Part shown: in pieces, positions 8,198-16,924 of the stretch
How positions within the stretch are numbered: the first letter of the stretch is position 1
How the letters are laid out: each line of letters starts with the position of its first letter
Assembly: GCA_902812445.1 (NCBI GenBank)
Contig: CADDZF010000009.1
Coordinates: 1 to 44,323 of the forward strand
Length of the DNA stretch: 44,323 nucleotides
Direction of reading: 5' to 3'
Source of the DNA: Methylococcaceae bacterium
GTDB taxonomy: Bacteria > Pseudomonadota > Gammaproteobacteria > Methylococcales > Methylococcaceae
Translations under genes and position numbers: made by a program
Notes under the pieces: generated by a model
Databases searched by the model: none
Seen by the model: only the letters and a program-made list of their open reading frames with translations
What the model was told of the DNA's origin: nothing

Positions 8198-9040
8198 ATG
8201 CCCTGCAGGATCATTCTTCATAAAAGCGCGCTCACCGCAGACGAGAAGGCTTTAATCGGCGAGAAGCTTCCAGGCGAGCTTCGCCAATGCGGTGGCTATT
8301 ACCGCCTGGATCGCCAGGAAGCCGCCGCGCCTGCGGCACTGGAAGACTTGCGAACACGGCTTGCGCTGGATATCAATGGGCTGCCGGCGGATTTCCGGGC
8401 CGATCAGCTCGGCCTGTTCGTGAGCGACATGGATTCGACCTTTATCGCCATCGAATGTATCGACGAGCTGGCCGATCTCTGCGATCTGAAGCCGCAAGTG
8501 GCCGCCATCACGCAGGCGGCGATGCGGGGCGAGATCGATTTTCCGACCGCCTTGAAAAAGCGCGTCTCACTCTTGAGAGGCTTGCCGATCAGCTATTTCC
8601 AGGACGTTTACGAGAAACGCCTGAAGCTCAATCCCGGCGCGCAAGAACTCCTCATCGAACTCAGAAAACGCGGCATCAAGACGGCTCTGGTATCCGGCGG
8701 TTTCACCTATTTTACCGACCGCCTGAAGCAGCGTCTCGATTTTGATTTTACCTTGGCGAATGAATTGGAAATCATCGCGGGACGGCTCACTGGCAATACG
8801 CGGGGTGCCATCGTTGACGCTGCAGGCAAGGCGCAGTTTCTGCGCACGCTTTGCCGGAAACTGGGCCTCGAGCCCCGCCAGACTATCGCCGCCGGAGATG
8901 GCGCAAACGATCTTAAGATGCTCGCACAAGCGGGTTTGAGCGTTGCCTACCATGCCAAGCCGATCGTCCGCTCCGCCTGTTCCATCGTGCTCGATCACAG
9001 CGGTCTGGACGCCGTGTGCCATATCCTCGATGCGGCATGA
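8198..9040 (+). CDS. serB: Phosphoserine phosphatase
   Basis: SerB removes phosphate from O-phospho-L-serine in the last step of serine synthesis, in the cytoplasm. The 280-residue protein has a ~75-residue N-terminal part lacking a clear ACT motif, followed by a complete HAD phosphatase core. Visible parts are the DMDST nucleophile motif near residue 85, the helical cap with IECIDELADL, the SGGF serine motif near 167, a conserved lysine region, and GDGANDLKML near residue 231. It lies inside an ABC importer operon: 9 bases after the permease gene, with its TGA overlapping the ATG of the ATPase gene. That position is unusual for serB, and translation with the transporter is probably coupled. 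Confidence 0.93.
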   Translation: MPCRIILHKSALTADEKALIGEKLPGELRQCGGYYRLDRQEAAAPAALEDLRTRLALDINGLPADFRADQLGLFVSDMDSTFIAIECIDELADLCDLKPQVAAITQAAMRGEIDFPTALKKRVSLLRGLPISYFQDVYEKRLKLNPGAQELLIELRKRGIKTALVSGGFTYFTDRLKQRLDFDFTLANELEIIAGRLTGNTRGAIVDAAGKAQFLRTLCRKLGLEPRQTIAAGDGANDLKMLAQAGLSVAYHAKPIVRSACSIVLDHSGLDAVCHILDAA

Positions 9041-10674
9041 GTACGCCGCTGCTCTCAGTCGAACGCTTGAGCGTCGGTTTTGGTGGCGGTAGTTTTGGTG
9101 GCGGTAAAGATGCAACGCTCGCCGTTGACGATATCAGTTTCGAGATACAGCCGGGAACCACTTTTGCCCTGGTGGGTGAATCGGGCTCCGGAAAAACGGT
9201 CTCGGCATTAGCAGTGTTGCGCCTGTTGCCGCCGTCGGCCCGCATCTTGAGTGGCCGGGTGATGCTGGGTGGGGCCGATTTATTCGCCTTTACCGAAGCT
9301 GCCATGTGCAGGATTCGCGGGCGGCGCATCGGCATCATCTTTCAGGATCCCATGACCTCACTGAATCCGGTCATGACCATAGGCCGCCAGCTGGGCGAGA
9401 CACTGCGGCGCCAGGGGCGTCCTGAAAAAAGCACGCTCGAGACGAAGACCGAGCTGTTGCGGCGTGTCGGTTTGCCGCACCCCGAGCGGCACGTGAACGA
9501 GTACCCCCATCAGCTATCCGGCGGCATGCGGCAACGGGCGATGATCGCCCTAGCGCTGGCCGGGGAACCAGAATTGCTAGTCGCGGACGAGCCGACCACC
9601 GCGCTCGACGTGACGATTCAGGCGCAAATTCTGAGTCTCCTGAAAACCTTGCAGCGGGAGAACGGCATGGCGCTGTGGCTGATCACGCACGACCTGGGGA
9701 TCGTGGCCGAGATGGCGGATCAGGTGGCTGTCATGCGCAGGGGACAGATCGTCGAACAGGCACCGCGCCAGCGTTTCTTTGCGCGGCCCGAACATGCGTA
9801 CAGCAAACAGTTGTTTGCCGCCTTGCCGTCGATGGACAGTTGTCTCCAGCGCCGGCTTACTCAGAAGGCCCGGCCGCCTCTTCTCGAAGTCCTTGATTTC
9901 AAGGTTTATTACCCGATTCGCGAAGGCTTGTTGCGACGCGTGGTCGACTACGTACGCGCCGTGGACGGGGTTTCGTTTTCTCTTGCCAGAGGTCAGACCC
10001 TGGCTTTGGTGGGCGAATCCGGCTGTGGCAAGACGACGCTGGGCAAGGGATTATTGAATCTGCTTCCGAGTTCGGGCGGACGGCTCGTATTTGCGGGAAA
10101 CCGGCTGGAAGGCATGAATGGCGCAGCGCTTCGCAGGTTGTATGCCGGCATGCAGATCGTCTTTCAGGACCCTTTTTCGTCCATGAATCCGCGCATGCTG
10201 ATCGGTGACATCATCGAGGAAGGTCTCCGCGCGCTAAGACCCGACATGCCGGCCCCCAAAAAGCGGGCGCGCGTCGAAGAGTTGCTGGCCCGCGTCGGCT
10301 TGCCGAAGGAAGCGCGCCTGCGCTACCCGCACGAATTTTCCGGCGGCCAGCGGCAGCGAATCTGTATCGCCCGGGCGCTCGCCGTCAATCCGAAGCTGAT
10401 CGTCTGCGATGAGCCCACCAGTTCTCTGGACGTCTCGGTACAGGCACAGATCCTGGCGCTATTGAAAGAGCTGCAACAACGCGATGGCATCAGCTATCTG
10501 TTCATCAGCCACGACTTGGCGGTCGTCGCTGAGCTTGCCGATGAAGTGGCCGTCATGTACCAGGGAAAGATCGTCGAGGCAGGAGAAACAGCGCACGTGC
10601 TTCAGCGGCCGGCCCATCCCTACACCATCAAGCTGCTGAGCGCCGTTCCCAAACTAGAGCAACGCCCAGAGTGA
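9037..10674 (+). CDS. Peptide-type ABC transporter ATPase with two fused nucleotide-binding domains (YejF-like)
   Basis: The protein drives the importer encoded upstream. The ATG at 9037 overlaps the serB stop (ATGA) and gives 545 residues. Both ABC domains are intact. Domain 1 has Walker A GESGSGKT, signature LSGGMRQR and Walker B ELLVADEPTTALD. Domain 2 has Walker A GESGCGKT, signature FSGGQRQR and Walker B LIVCDEPTSSLD. Each is followed by the switch His (ITHDLG and ISHDLA). OppD and OppF are normally separate proteins; a single fused ATPase is the YejF/GsiA-type arrangement. The N-terminus contains a short glycine-rich stretch (GFGGGSFGGGKD). The gene ends the operon and converges on mltD. 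Confidence 0.93.
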   Translation: MSTPLLSVERLSVGFGGGSFGGGKDATLAVDDISFEIQPGTTFALVGESGSGKTVSALAVLRLLPPSARILSGRVMLGGADLFAFTEAAMCRIRGRRIGIIFQDPMTSLNPVMTIGRQLGETLRRQGRPEKSTLETKTELLRRVGLPHPERHVNEYPHQLSGGMRQRAMIALALAGEPELLVADEPTTALDVTIQAQILSLLKTLQRENGMALWLITHDLGIVAEMADQVAVMRRGQIVEQAPRQRFFARPEHAYSKQLFAALPSMDSCLQRRLTQKARPPLLEVLDFKVYYPIREGLLRRVVDYVRAVDGVSFSLARGQTLALVGESGCGKTTLGKGLLNLLPSSGGRLVFAGNRLEGMNGAALRRLYAGMQIVFQDPFSSMNPRMLIGDIIEEGLRALRPDMPAPKKRARVEELLARVGLPKEARLRYPHEFSGGQRQRICIARALAVNPKLIVCDEPTSSLDVSVQAQILALLKELQQRDGISYLFISHDLAVVAELADEVAVMYQGKIVEAGETAHVLQRPAHPYTIKLLSAVPKLEQRPE

Positions 10675-10725
10675 GTACCCTCAAGTCATTCTGGGCGGCA
10701 GGGCGCCAAGGAGAGAGATCAGGCC

Positions 10726-12486
10726 TCAATCGCGACCATCGGTTACCTTGAGGTTTTGACCCGCCTGTAGCTGTTTATCTGACTTGATGCCATTCCATCT
10801 CTTCAGGTCGGTGATGCTAACCCGAAAGCGGCGCGATATGCCGAATATCGAATCGCCTTCGCGAACGGTGTATTTGATGGACTGGGAAGGCTTGAAGCCC
10901 GCTCCTGTCTTTGCAAGGGAGAGTTTTTTGGCGGCTTCTCGATTCCAAAGAATCAGCTTTTCTCCCGTTTTGACGCTCGCCTGCTTGGATACGCCATTCC
11001 ATTTCGCCAGTTGCTCCACGGCGATGGAATGCTCTCTGGCAATGCCGAACAAGGTCTCGCCGGCACGCACGGTGTGGGTACCCTTACTCACATCGGTTCG
11101 TTCACTCCCCCTTGATGTGAATGGGGACTTAGGAAGTCTTGACTCGGCCAGCCGGCGGGCTCTCGGCTCCATGGCGTCGTTTTGCAATCGATCCTGCGTG
11201 CTCGCGATGGCGGATGTGCGAGTGAAAGAGGGCTCGGTACTTTGCTTGCGCGTTTGAATAAACGTGTTGTTATTCAACATGAGCTTGCTTGGCTGAATCA
11301 CCGTGATGTCGTCGCCGGCATCCCTGACGTCCGCTATGTTGATATTTTCCAGTCGGCTCGCCAAGCGGCTCCTGGTTGCGCCGCGGCCTTCACTGGCGAG
11401 CCTGGTAAGCTCCCTCTTGAATGATTCGCTCTTTTCGACCGGAATCAGCAGCCGATGAGGGCCTTCGGGATCCGTCGTGGAGTGCTTGAATCCGGGGTTC
11501 AAGGCATACAGTTGCTGCAAGGGAATATCCGCCATGTCAGCAGCGAGAGCAAGATCGAGTGGCGAGTCTATTTCGATGGGCTCGAAAACGGCTTGATTGG
11601 GTATGCGGTGTAAATCGATGCCATATAGATTGGACTCTGCGAACAGTTTGGCGACCGCCAGCAAGCGCGGCACATAGCAGCGCGTTTCCTCGGGTAGGTC
11701 CAAGGACCAGAAGTCGGTGGGCTGATTTCTGAACAAATTCTTCTCGATGGCTCTTTCAACGGCGCCTTCCCCCGCGTTATAAGCCGCCAGCGCCAACAGC
11801 CAATCGCCGTTAAATTCCGCGTGGAGCTTCTTCAGGTACCTGATCGCCGCTTCGGTCGAAGCATAAATATCGCGCCGCCCGTCGTACCAGCGGCTTTGTT
11901 TCAGCCCGTACAGACGACCGGTGGAGGGGATGAATTGCCAAATGCCCGCCGCCTTGGCGGAGGACAGGGCGTGGGGCTGAAAGGCGCTCTCGATGACCGG
12001 AAGCAGCGCGATTTCACCGGGTAGTTCATGTTTTTCGAGCTGCTCGACGATTGAATACAGATAGGGCTCTGCGCGGGTTTGCACTCTGTCCACGTAGTCG
12101 GGATGATTGACGAACCATTCGAGCTCGCGGTCTATATCCCCATGTTCGATAGGGGGTAGATCATACATGCCGAAGAGCCTTTCCCAGAGATTATCGTAGC
12201 TGACCGGTCTGTGGTTTTTCTTATAGTTGGGGCTGCGCTCCTTCCATGACGTTCGGGTGAGCTGACCCGTCTTGGTGCGGTCGCTTTGGCTTAATCTATC
12301 TTTACTGTTGGTCCATACGTGAAAGGTTTTCTTGGGCGGGGTGCTTGCCGGCGGCATTGACGAGAGCTGCTTTTTACCGGATAAATGGGCCGTCGGCTTG
12401 AGCTTGCTGTGGGAACATGCAGAAAGAAATATCACGACGATTGATGTGCAGCAGATGAGCCGGGGGTAAGATTTGCGCTGTTTCAT
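10726..12486 (-). CDS. mltD: Membrane-bound lytic murein transglycosylase D, LysM-containing
   Basis: MltD cleaves peptidoglycan glycan strands, forming 1,6-anhydro ends. The 586-residue protein has a lipoprotein signal ending in FLSAC (Cys24), placing it at the outer membrane facing the wall. The SLT domain spans about residues 130-280 and shows the catalytic Glu in LLPVIESAF, then KAAGIWQFIPSTGR, DIYASTEAAIRYL and AYNAGEG. Two well-preserved LysM domains lie at the C-terminus: HTVRAGETLFGIAREHS with AKWNG, and YTVREGDSIFGISRRF with KRWNG. The linker between SLT and LysM is long and low in complexity. It is divergent from the yafS-like gene with a 63-base intergenic region that must hold both promoters. 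In enterobacteria gloB lies between mltD and yafS; it is missing here. Confidence 0.92.
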   Translation of the reverse strand: MKQRKSYPRLICCTSIVVIFLSACSHSKLKPTAHLSGKKQLSSMPPASTPPKKTFHVWTNSKDRLSQSDRTKTGQLTRTSWKERSPNYKKNHRPVSYDNLWERLFGMYDLPPIEHGDIDRELEWFVNHPDYVDRVQTRAEPYLYSIVEQLEKHELPGEIALLPVIESAFQPHALSSAKAAGIWQFIPSTGRLYGLKQSRWYDGRRDIYASTEAAIRYLKKLHAEFNGDWLLALAAYNAGEGAVERAIEKNLFRNQPTDFWSLDLPEETRCYVPRLLAVAKLFAESNLYGIDLHRIPNQAVFEPIEIDSPLDLALAADMADIPLQQLYALNPGFKHSTTDPEGPHRLLIPVEKSESFKRELTRLASEGRGATRSRLASRLENINIADVRDAGDDITVIQPSKLMLNNNTFIQTRKQSTEPSFTRTSAIASTQDRLQNDAMEPRARRLAESRLPKSPFTSRGSERTDVSKGTHTVRAGETLFGIAREHSIAVEQLAKWNGVSKQASVKTGEKLILWNREAAKKLSLAKTGAGFKPSQSIKYTVREGDSIFGISRRFRVSITDLKRWNGIKSDKQLQAGQNLKVTDGRD

Positions 12487-12549
12487 TCTTGTTCGTCCTC
12501 AGGATATTAGTCTGGCTCAGTCATTGCACCTAACCAACCGCCCAATACA

Positions 12550-13302
12550 ATGAAGTCAATTCAAAGAAAAACGCCCGCGATTAATGCCCGCCGCTCGTTT
12601 TTAGACTGGTATCACACCACGTCCCTGGGGCAGTCCTTACAGCGTATTGAAGCGTCTTACCTATCGGCGTCGGTGCAGCTTACTTACAATCAGCTGATAT
12701 TACAAGTTGGTTTGTTGGGCTCGGAAGATTCTTTTCTCAAGGAAGAGTTCTCGAGCAATTTTTTCATCGTGACCGAGGAATCGCCTGGTCCTGGTAAGTT
12801 TGGTCTTGTGCGGGGCAAATTTGATGATCTGCCGGTGGCGAGCGGGAGTATCGATGTCTTGATCTTGCCGCACGTGCTTGATTTCGAAGCCAACGCACAC
12901 CAGGCGCTACGGGAAATCGAGCGCGTTCTTAAGCCTGAAGGCCAACTTTACATTATCGGCTTTAACCCCTGGTGTCTACGTCTGGTTTTTCAATTCATGC
13001 TGAGGGAGAGATCGACCGTGCCGGTAGCGGGAACTTTTATCAGTTCTACCAGAATCCTCGATTGGTTGAGTTTGTTAAAGTTCGATGCAGAATTAAGCGC
13101 AGGCTTTAGCGCCGGTTCCGGTCGAGTTATTCTCGAGCCTGAGACCCTGCTCAGCCTGGCGCAGGCTCATTTATCGCTCGCTTATGCGGTAAGGGCGGTC
13201 AAGCGCCGGTATACCCTAATTCCCATCAGGGAGACGTGGGCGCCGCAAAACAGTCTGATTTCAGGCCAAGTACTCGATACGCCGACCTGCAATCGAACAT
13301 GA
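12550..13302 (+). CDS. YafS-like class I SAM-dependent methyltransferase
   Basis: This 250-residue methyltransferase-like protein has a recognisable second half of a Rossmann methyltransferase fold: [22 protein letters not shown] (motif around the acidic strand) and [23 protein letters not shown] (motif III). The glycine-rich SAM motif expected near residue 55 is weak ([12 protein letters not shown]). The position between mltD and rnhA matches E. coli yafS, supporting orthology by synteny, but the substrate is unknown. Its stop overlaps the rnhA start (ATGA at 13299-13302), so the two are likely translated together. Confidence 0.8.
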   Translation: MKSIQRKTPAINARRSFLDWYHTTSLGQSLQRIEASYLSASVQLTYNQLILQVGLLGSEDSFLKEEFSSNFFIVTEESPGPGKFGLVRGKFDDLPVASGSIDVLILPHVLDFEANAHQALREIERVLKPEGQLYIIGFNPWCLRLVFQFMLRERSTVPVAGTFISSTRILDWLSLLKFDAELSAGFSAGSGRVILEPETLLSLAQAHLSLAYAVRAVKRRYTLIPIRETWAPQNSLISGQVLDTPTCNRT

Positions 13303-13754
13303 GCGAAACCGTTCACATTTTTACCGACGGCGCCTGCCGAGGCAACCCGGGTCCCGGCGGCTGGGGAGTTTTATTGCAATGGAAAGGCAAGGAAAAAGAA
13401 CTCTACGGGGCCGAGTCGGAAACGACCAACAACAGGATGGAGCTCACCGCGGCCATACGCGGGCTGGAGGCCCTGAAATGGCCCAGCAAGGTGTGCGTGG
13501 TGAGCGATTCGCAATACCTGTCGAAGGGTATCTGCGAATGGGCGCCGGCATGGATTGAACGAGGCTGGAGAACGGCCGCCAAAAAACTCGTCAAAAACGC
13601 CGATCTCTGGCAGTGCTTGTTGGTCGAAATGAAAAGACACCAGGTTCAATGGCAATGGGTCAAAGGTCATTCCGGCCACCTCGGCAACGAGCGAGCCGAC
13701 CGGCTGGCCAATAAAGCCATTGACGAGATGCTCAGCATGATGAGGGCCGATTAG
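13299..13754 (+). CDS. rnhA: Ribonuclease HI
   Basis: RNase HI cuts the RNA strand of RNA-DNA hybrids. The ATG at 13299 overlaps the preceding stop and gives 151 residues, close to the E. coli length. The catalytic acids are where expected: Asp10 in [16 protein letters not shown], Glu48 in [10 protein letters not shown], Asp70 in VVSDSQYL, and the last Asp in [12 protein letters not shown]; the [15 protein letters not shown] motif is intact. dnaQ begins one base after its stop in the same direction. In enterobacteria rnhA and dnaQ are adjacent but divergent, so the co-directional arrangement differs. Confidence 0.96.
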   Translation: MSETVHIFTDGACRGNPGPGGWGVLLQWKGKEKELYGAESETTNNRMELTAAIRGLEALKWPSKVCVVSDSQYLSKGICEWAPAWIERGWRTAAKKLVKNADLWQCLLVEMKRHQVQWQWVKGHSGHLGNERADRLANKAIDEMLSMMRAD

Positions 13755-13755
13755 C

Positions 13756-14460
13756 ATGCGCCAGATCATTCTTGACACCGAAACAACCGGTCTCAATCCC
13801 GACGAAGGTCATCGCATCATCGAGATTGGCTGCGTTGAGATCGTCGATCGCAGACTGACCGAAAACCGATTTCATGTTTATCTGAACCCGGAGCGCGATA
13901 TCGATGAGGGCGCCATCGGCGTACATGGATTGAGCAATGCATTTCTCGCCGACAAACCGCGCTTTGCCGACATCATCGGCGACTTTATAGAATTCATCAA
14001 AGGCGCCGAAGTGATCATCCATAATGCACCGTTCGACGTGGGTTTCCTGAATTACGAGCTCAAGCTGCTGGAACGGGACTACGGAGAGATCACCGACTTC
14101 TGTTCGGTGCTCGATACCCTGGCGATGGCCAGAAAGAAACATCCCGGCCAACGCAACAGTCTGGATGCTCTGTGCAGGCGTTACGCTATCGACAACAGCC
14201 ATCGCGAACTGCATGGCGCCCTACTGGATGCCGAAATCCTGGCCTCTGTCTTTCTCGCCATGACCGGCGGACAATCATCCCTGGTACTCGAGCAAGAAGA
14301 CAGAGAGACGGTCTTGTTCCAGGCCGATGTACCGGCTGATCGAGCGAGCCGGCCGCAGCTCAAGGTCATTGCCTGCAGTGCAGAAGAACTGGCCGACCAC
14401 GAACGCTATCTCTCGCGTATCGAGCAGATCAATGGTGGCCGCTGTCTCTGGAAGCAATAG
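13756..14460 (+). CDS. dnaQ: DNA polymerase III epsilon subunit (3'-5' proofreading exonuclease)
   Basis: This is the proofreading exonuclease of the replicative polymerase. The 234-residue protein begins with the ExoI motif LDTETTGLNPDEGHRIIEIG (Asp7 and Glu9). ExoII is in HNAPFDVGFLNYEL and ExoIII in HGALLDAEILASVFLAMTGG, with the catalytic His and Asp. The C-terminal ~60 residues would bind the alpha subunit. It begins one base after rnhA and probably ends the yafS-rnhA-dnaQ operon, since a series of hairpins follows. Confidence 0.95.
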   Translation: MRQIILDTETTGLNPDEGHRIIEIGCVEIVDRRLTENRFHVYLNPERDIDEGAIGVHGLSNAFLADKPRFADIIGDFIEFIKGAEVIIHNAPFDVGFLNYELKLLERDYGEITDFCSVLDTLAMARKKHPGQRNSLDALCRRYAIDNSHRELHGALLDAEILASVFLAMTGGQSSLVLEQEDRETVLFQADVPADRASRPQLKVIACSAEELADHERYLSRIEQINGGRCLWKQ

Positions 14461-14762
14461 AAAATTCTGGCCTAGCGGAGCCAGGTTCGAACTGAAAGCT
14501 CAGGCCGCGGGGTCTAAAGGCGGCAGGAAAGCTCGATTTTTCAGGCTGGCGCTCTCACCCAGAATCCGTTCATCCGAATACTCAAAGCGGCGGGTTTCAA
14601 TTAAACTATTATTCCGGCCCGAAAATACCCTCCTGGTATTTCGGGCCATCGCCAAGGCCGGTACACGCCCGGCCTTGGCTCACGCGGCTTGGCGCCGCGC
14701 ATTCGGCTCCCTGGCCCGGATTAACCCGGCCTATTTAGGAGCCGGGTTAAATAATGGCCTTT
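14461..14762. other. Intergenic region between dnaQ and tRNA-Ser
   Basis: No gene is visible in these ~300 bases. The first half (14461-14612) is unremarkable. The second half is dominated by consecutive hairpins, listed separately. An AT-rich patch at 14598-14612 just before the hairpins could supply a -10 element for the tRNA, but I see no matching -35. Confidence 0.5.
14616..14750. repeat. Cluster of four consecutive hairpins upstream of tRNA-Ser
   Basis: Four stem-loops follow one another. 14616-14629 pairs with 14635-14647 (13 bp, one bulged A, loop CTCCT). 14651-14661 pairs with 14669-14679 (GCCAAGGCCGG, perfect 11 bp). 14683-14688 pairs with 14694-14699 (6 bp). 14721-14730 pairs with 14741-14750 (TTAACCCGGC, perfect 10 bp). 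None is followed by a clear T-run, so none is a classical intrinsic terminator, although the first could stop dnaQ transcription. The spacing suggests a structured RNA or a compound palindromic element. Confidence 0.7.
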
Positions 14763-14852
14763 GGAGAGGTGGCTGAGCGGTTTAAAGCGGCGGTCTTGAA
14801 AACCGTTGACGGTTGATCCCGTCCGGGGGTTCGAATCCCTCCCTCTCCGCCA
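14763..14852 (+). tRNA. tRNA-Ser (anticodon UGA)
   Basis: The 90-base gene folds as a class II tRNA. The acceptor arms GGAGAGG (14763-14769) and CCTCTCC pair, followed by discriminator G and an encoded CCA ending at 14852. The D-arm has GGCTGAGCGGTTTAAAGC, the anticodon loop CTTGAAA gives UGA, a long variable arm follows, and the T-arm GGGGGTTCGAATCCC is canonical. pdxA starts only 17 bases downstream, so the tRNA may be processed from a transcript that continues into pdxA. Confidence 0.97.
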
Positions 14853-14868
14853 GTACCGCAGATCTCAG

Positions 14869-15867
14869 ATGATTCCTCGCATCCTGCTCACGACCGGCGA
14901 GCCCGCCGGGATTGGCCCCGATCTCTGCATCTTGATCGCACAGCGCGCGTTTCCCTGCGAACTGGTTATTGCAGGCGATGCCGATCTCTTGGCCACAAGA
15001 GCCGCTAGGCTGGGCATCAGAATGCAATTTACGCACTACGACCCTGTTCGGCCCGCGGCGGGGAGCTTACCCGGCACAATGACGATTCTTCCGGTCGCAG
15101 CGTCGGTTACGCCGGTCTGTGGTGCTCCCGATCCTGTCAACGCCGCCTATGTCCTCGAGCTGATCACCGTCGGCGCCAAAGCGTGCCTGGAAAAGCGTTT
15201 CGACGCCCTAGTCACCGCTCCCGTGCATAAAGGCGTAATAAACGAGGCGGGCATCGCATTTACCGGTCACACCGAATTCATCGCCAAGGTGACCGGCGGC
15301 TTCCCGGTCATGCTGCTGGCGTGCCCGGGCCTGCGCGTCGCGCTGACGACGACCCACCTGCCGCTCCGGGAAGTGAGCAGAGCGATTACGCCGCAGCGGC
15401 TGGAAAGGGTGCTCCGAGTGCTCCATCGCGATTTGATTGCGCGCTTCGCCATCGAAAGACCGCGAATTCTGGTCGCCGGGCTCAATCCGCACGCCGGTGA
15501 GGGCGGCCATCTGGGGCGCGAAGAGTTGGAAATCATCGCGCCCGTGCTGGAAAAACTCAGGCGCGAGGGACTCGAGCTTGAAGGCCCGCTGCCCGCCGAC
15601 ACGCTGTTCTTGCCCAAGTATCTGGAAACAGCCGACGCCGTCCTCGCCATGTATCACGACCAAGGCTTGCCAGTGCTCAAATACGCCGGCTTCGGGCGGG
15701 CGGTGAATATCACACTGGGTCTGCCGATCATTCGTACCTCGGTCGATCACGGCACGGCCGTGGATTTGGCGGGCAGCGGGAAAGTCGATACGGGCAGCCT
15801 CGAAGCTGCAATTCGGACTGCCATCGAGCTCGTCGGCAACCGCATCAGCCGACCCGGACTGGTTTAG
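14869..15867 (+). CDS. pdxA: 4-hydroxythreonine-4-phosphate dehydrogenase
   Basis: PdxA oxidises 4-phosphohydroxy-L-threonine in the DXP-dependent pathway to pyridoxal phosphate. The ATG at 14869 gives 332 residues, normal for the family. It begins with IPRILLTTGEPAGIGPDLC, the family signature. Metal-binding and active-site residues lie in TGHTEFIAKVTGG, GLNPHAGEGGHLG and MYHDQGLPVLKY, and the C-terminus has TSVDHGTAVDLAGSGKVDTGS. It is followed by rsmA, as in surA-pdxA-rsmA clusters, but surA is absent here and a tRNA gene takes its place. Confidence 0.95.
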   Translation: MIPRILLTTGEPAGIGPDLCILIAQRAFPCELVIAGDADLLATRAARLGIRMQFTHYDPVRPAAGSLPGTMTILPVAASVTPVCGAPDPVNAAYVLELITVGAKACLEKRFDALVTAPVHKGVINEAGIAFTGHTEFIAKVTGGFPVMLLACPGLRVALTTTHLPLREVSRAITPQRLERVLRVLHRDLIARFAIERPRILVAGLNPHAGEGGHLGREELEIIAPVLEKLRREGLELEGPLPADTLFLPKYLETADAVLAMYHDQGLPVLKYAGFGRAVNITLGLPIIRTSVDHGTAVDLAGSGKVDTGSLEAAIRTAIELVGNRISRPGLV

Positions 15868-15896
15868 GGCAAGGCTTTGAAGGACGACATTGGCCC

Positions 15897-16679
15897 GTGA
15901 GCCATTATCCCCGCAGGCGCTTCAGCCAGAATTTCCTGCGCGACGAGCACGTGATCACCGCCCTTGTATCCGTCATAAACGCACACCCGGATCAGCATCT
16001 GGTGGAGATTGGGCCGGGTCGGGGCGCGCTGACGCGGGCGCTCATCCGAGTCTGCCGGCGCCTCGATGTCATCGAAATCGACCGCGATCTGGTCGCTCTG
16101 CTCGGACAGAGTTTCGCCGGGTACGATAAACTGCATGTTCATCAGGCGGATGCCCTCAAGTTCGATTTCCGAGTGCTCGTCCAGGGCGAGAAGCTCAGAA
16201 TCATCGGCAATCTGCCTTACAACATCTCGACGCCCCTGTTGTTCCACCTGTTCGAGCAGACGGACGGCATCGACGACATGCATTTCATGCTGCAGAAGGA
16301 AGTCGTCGACCGGCTTTCGGCAACTCCGGGTGGAAAGGACTATGGCCGGCTCAGCATCATGACGCAATGCCACTGCCGCGTGGATAAACTATTTGACGTC
16401 TATCCCGAAAGCTTTTATCCGCAGCCGCAGGTCATCTCATCGGTCGTCCGGCTGATTCCGCACGCCATCAAGCCGGTCGCCCCCGAACAACTGAATAGCT
16501 TGAGCCGCATCGTCAGCGATGCGTTCTCGCAACGCCGGAAAACACTGCGCAATTCCTTGGGAAACCTGTTTACGGCTTCCGAGATCGCGCGCCTCGGTAT
16601 CGATGCGAAGGCCCGCGCGGAGATGCTCAGCCTTGAGGACTATGTCACCTTGAGCCAGTATCTGACCGGAAAATCTTGA
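15897..16679 (+). CDS. rsmA: 16S rRNA (adenine(1518)-N6/adenine(1519)-N6)-dimethyltransferase
   Basis: RsmA (KsgA) dimethylates two adjacent adenines near the 3' end of 16S rRNA late in small-subunit assembly. The 260-residue protein has RRRFSQNFLRDE at the N-terminus, the SAM motif VEIGPGRGALT near residue 37, VIEIDRDL, and the catalytic NLPYNIS near residue 105. The C-terminal domain has QPQVISSVVRL and DAFSQRRKTLRNSLG. The start is a GTG at 15897, preceded by an AAGGA about 12 bases upstream; no ATG is available nearby in frame. It follows pdxA by 29 bases. Confidence 0.96.
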   Translation: MSHYPRRRFSQNFLRDEHVITALVSVINAHPDQHLVEIGPGRGALTRALIRVCRRLDVIEIDRDLVALLGQSFAGYDKLHVHQADALKFDFRVLVQGEKLRIIGNLPYNISTPLLFHLFEQTDGIDDMHFMLQKEVVDRLSATPGGKDYGRLSIMTQCHCRVDKLFDVYPESFYPQPQVISSVVRLIPHAIKPVAPEQLNSLSRIVSDAFSQRRKTLRNSLGNLFTASEIARLGIDAKARAEMLSLEDYVTLSQYLTGKS

Positions 16680-16924
16680 TGAACCCCTCCTGCGCCAAGG
16701 GCGGACCCCTACATCGCCATGCGCGGCTGCGGGCGATATTTCTCCTGACAGAGACACCGCCATTTGCTCGAGAGAGAGTGATGAGCCGCTCGGCCCGCGC
16801 CCGCAGTCGGCTTCCGTAGAGGCTCGGCATTCCCGCAATTGTGCTTGCCGCTCAAGGGTATCGGCGTTAGAGTCGTGTTATCCCCTGCAACCGTTTCGAG
16901 AGAGCTGTCAATCTCAATCCGACC

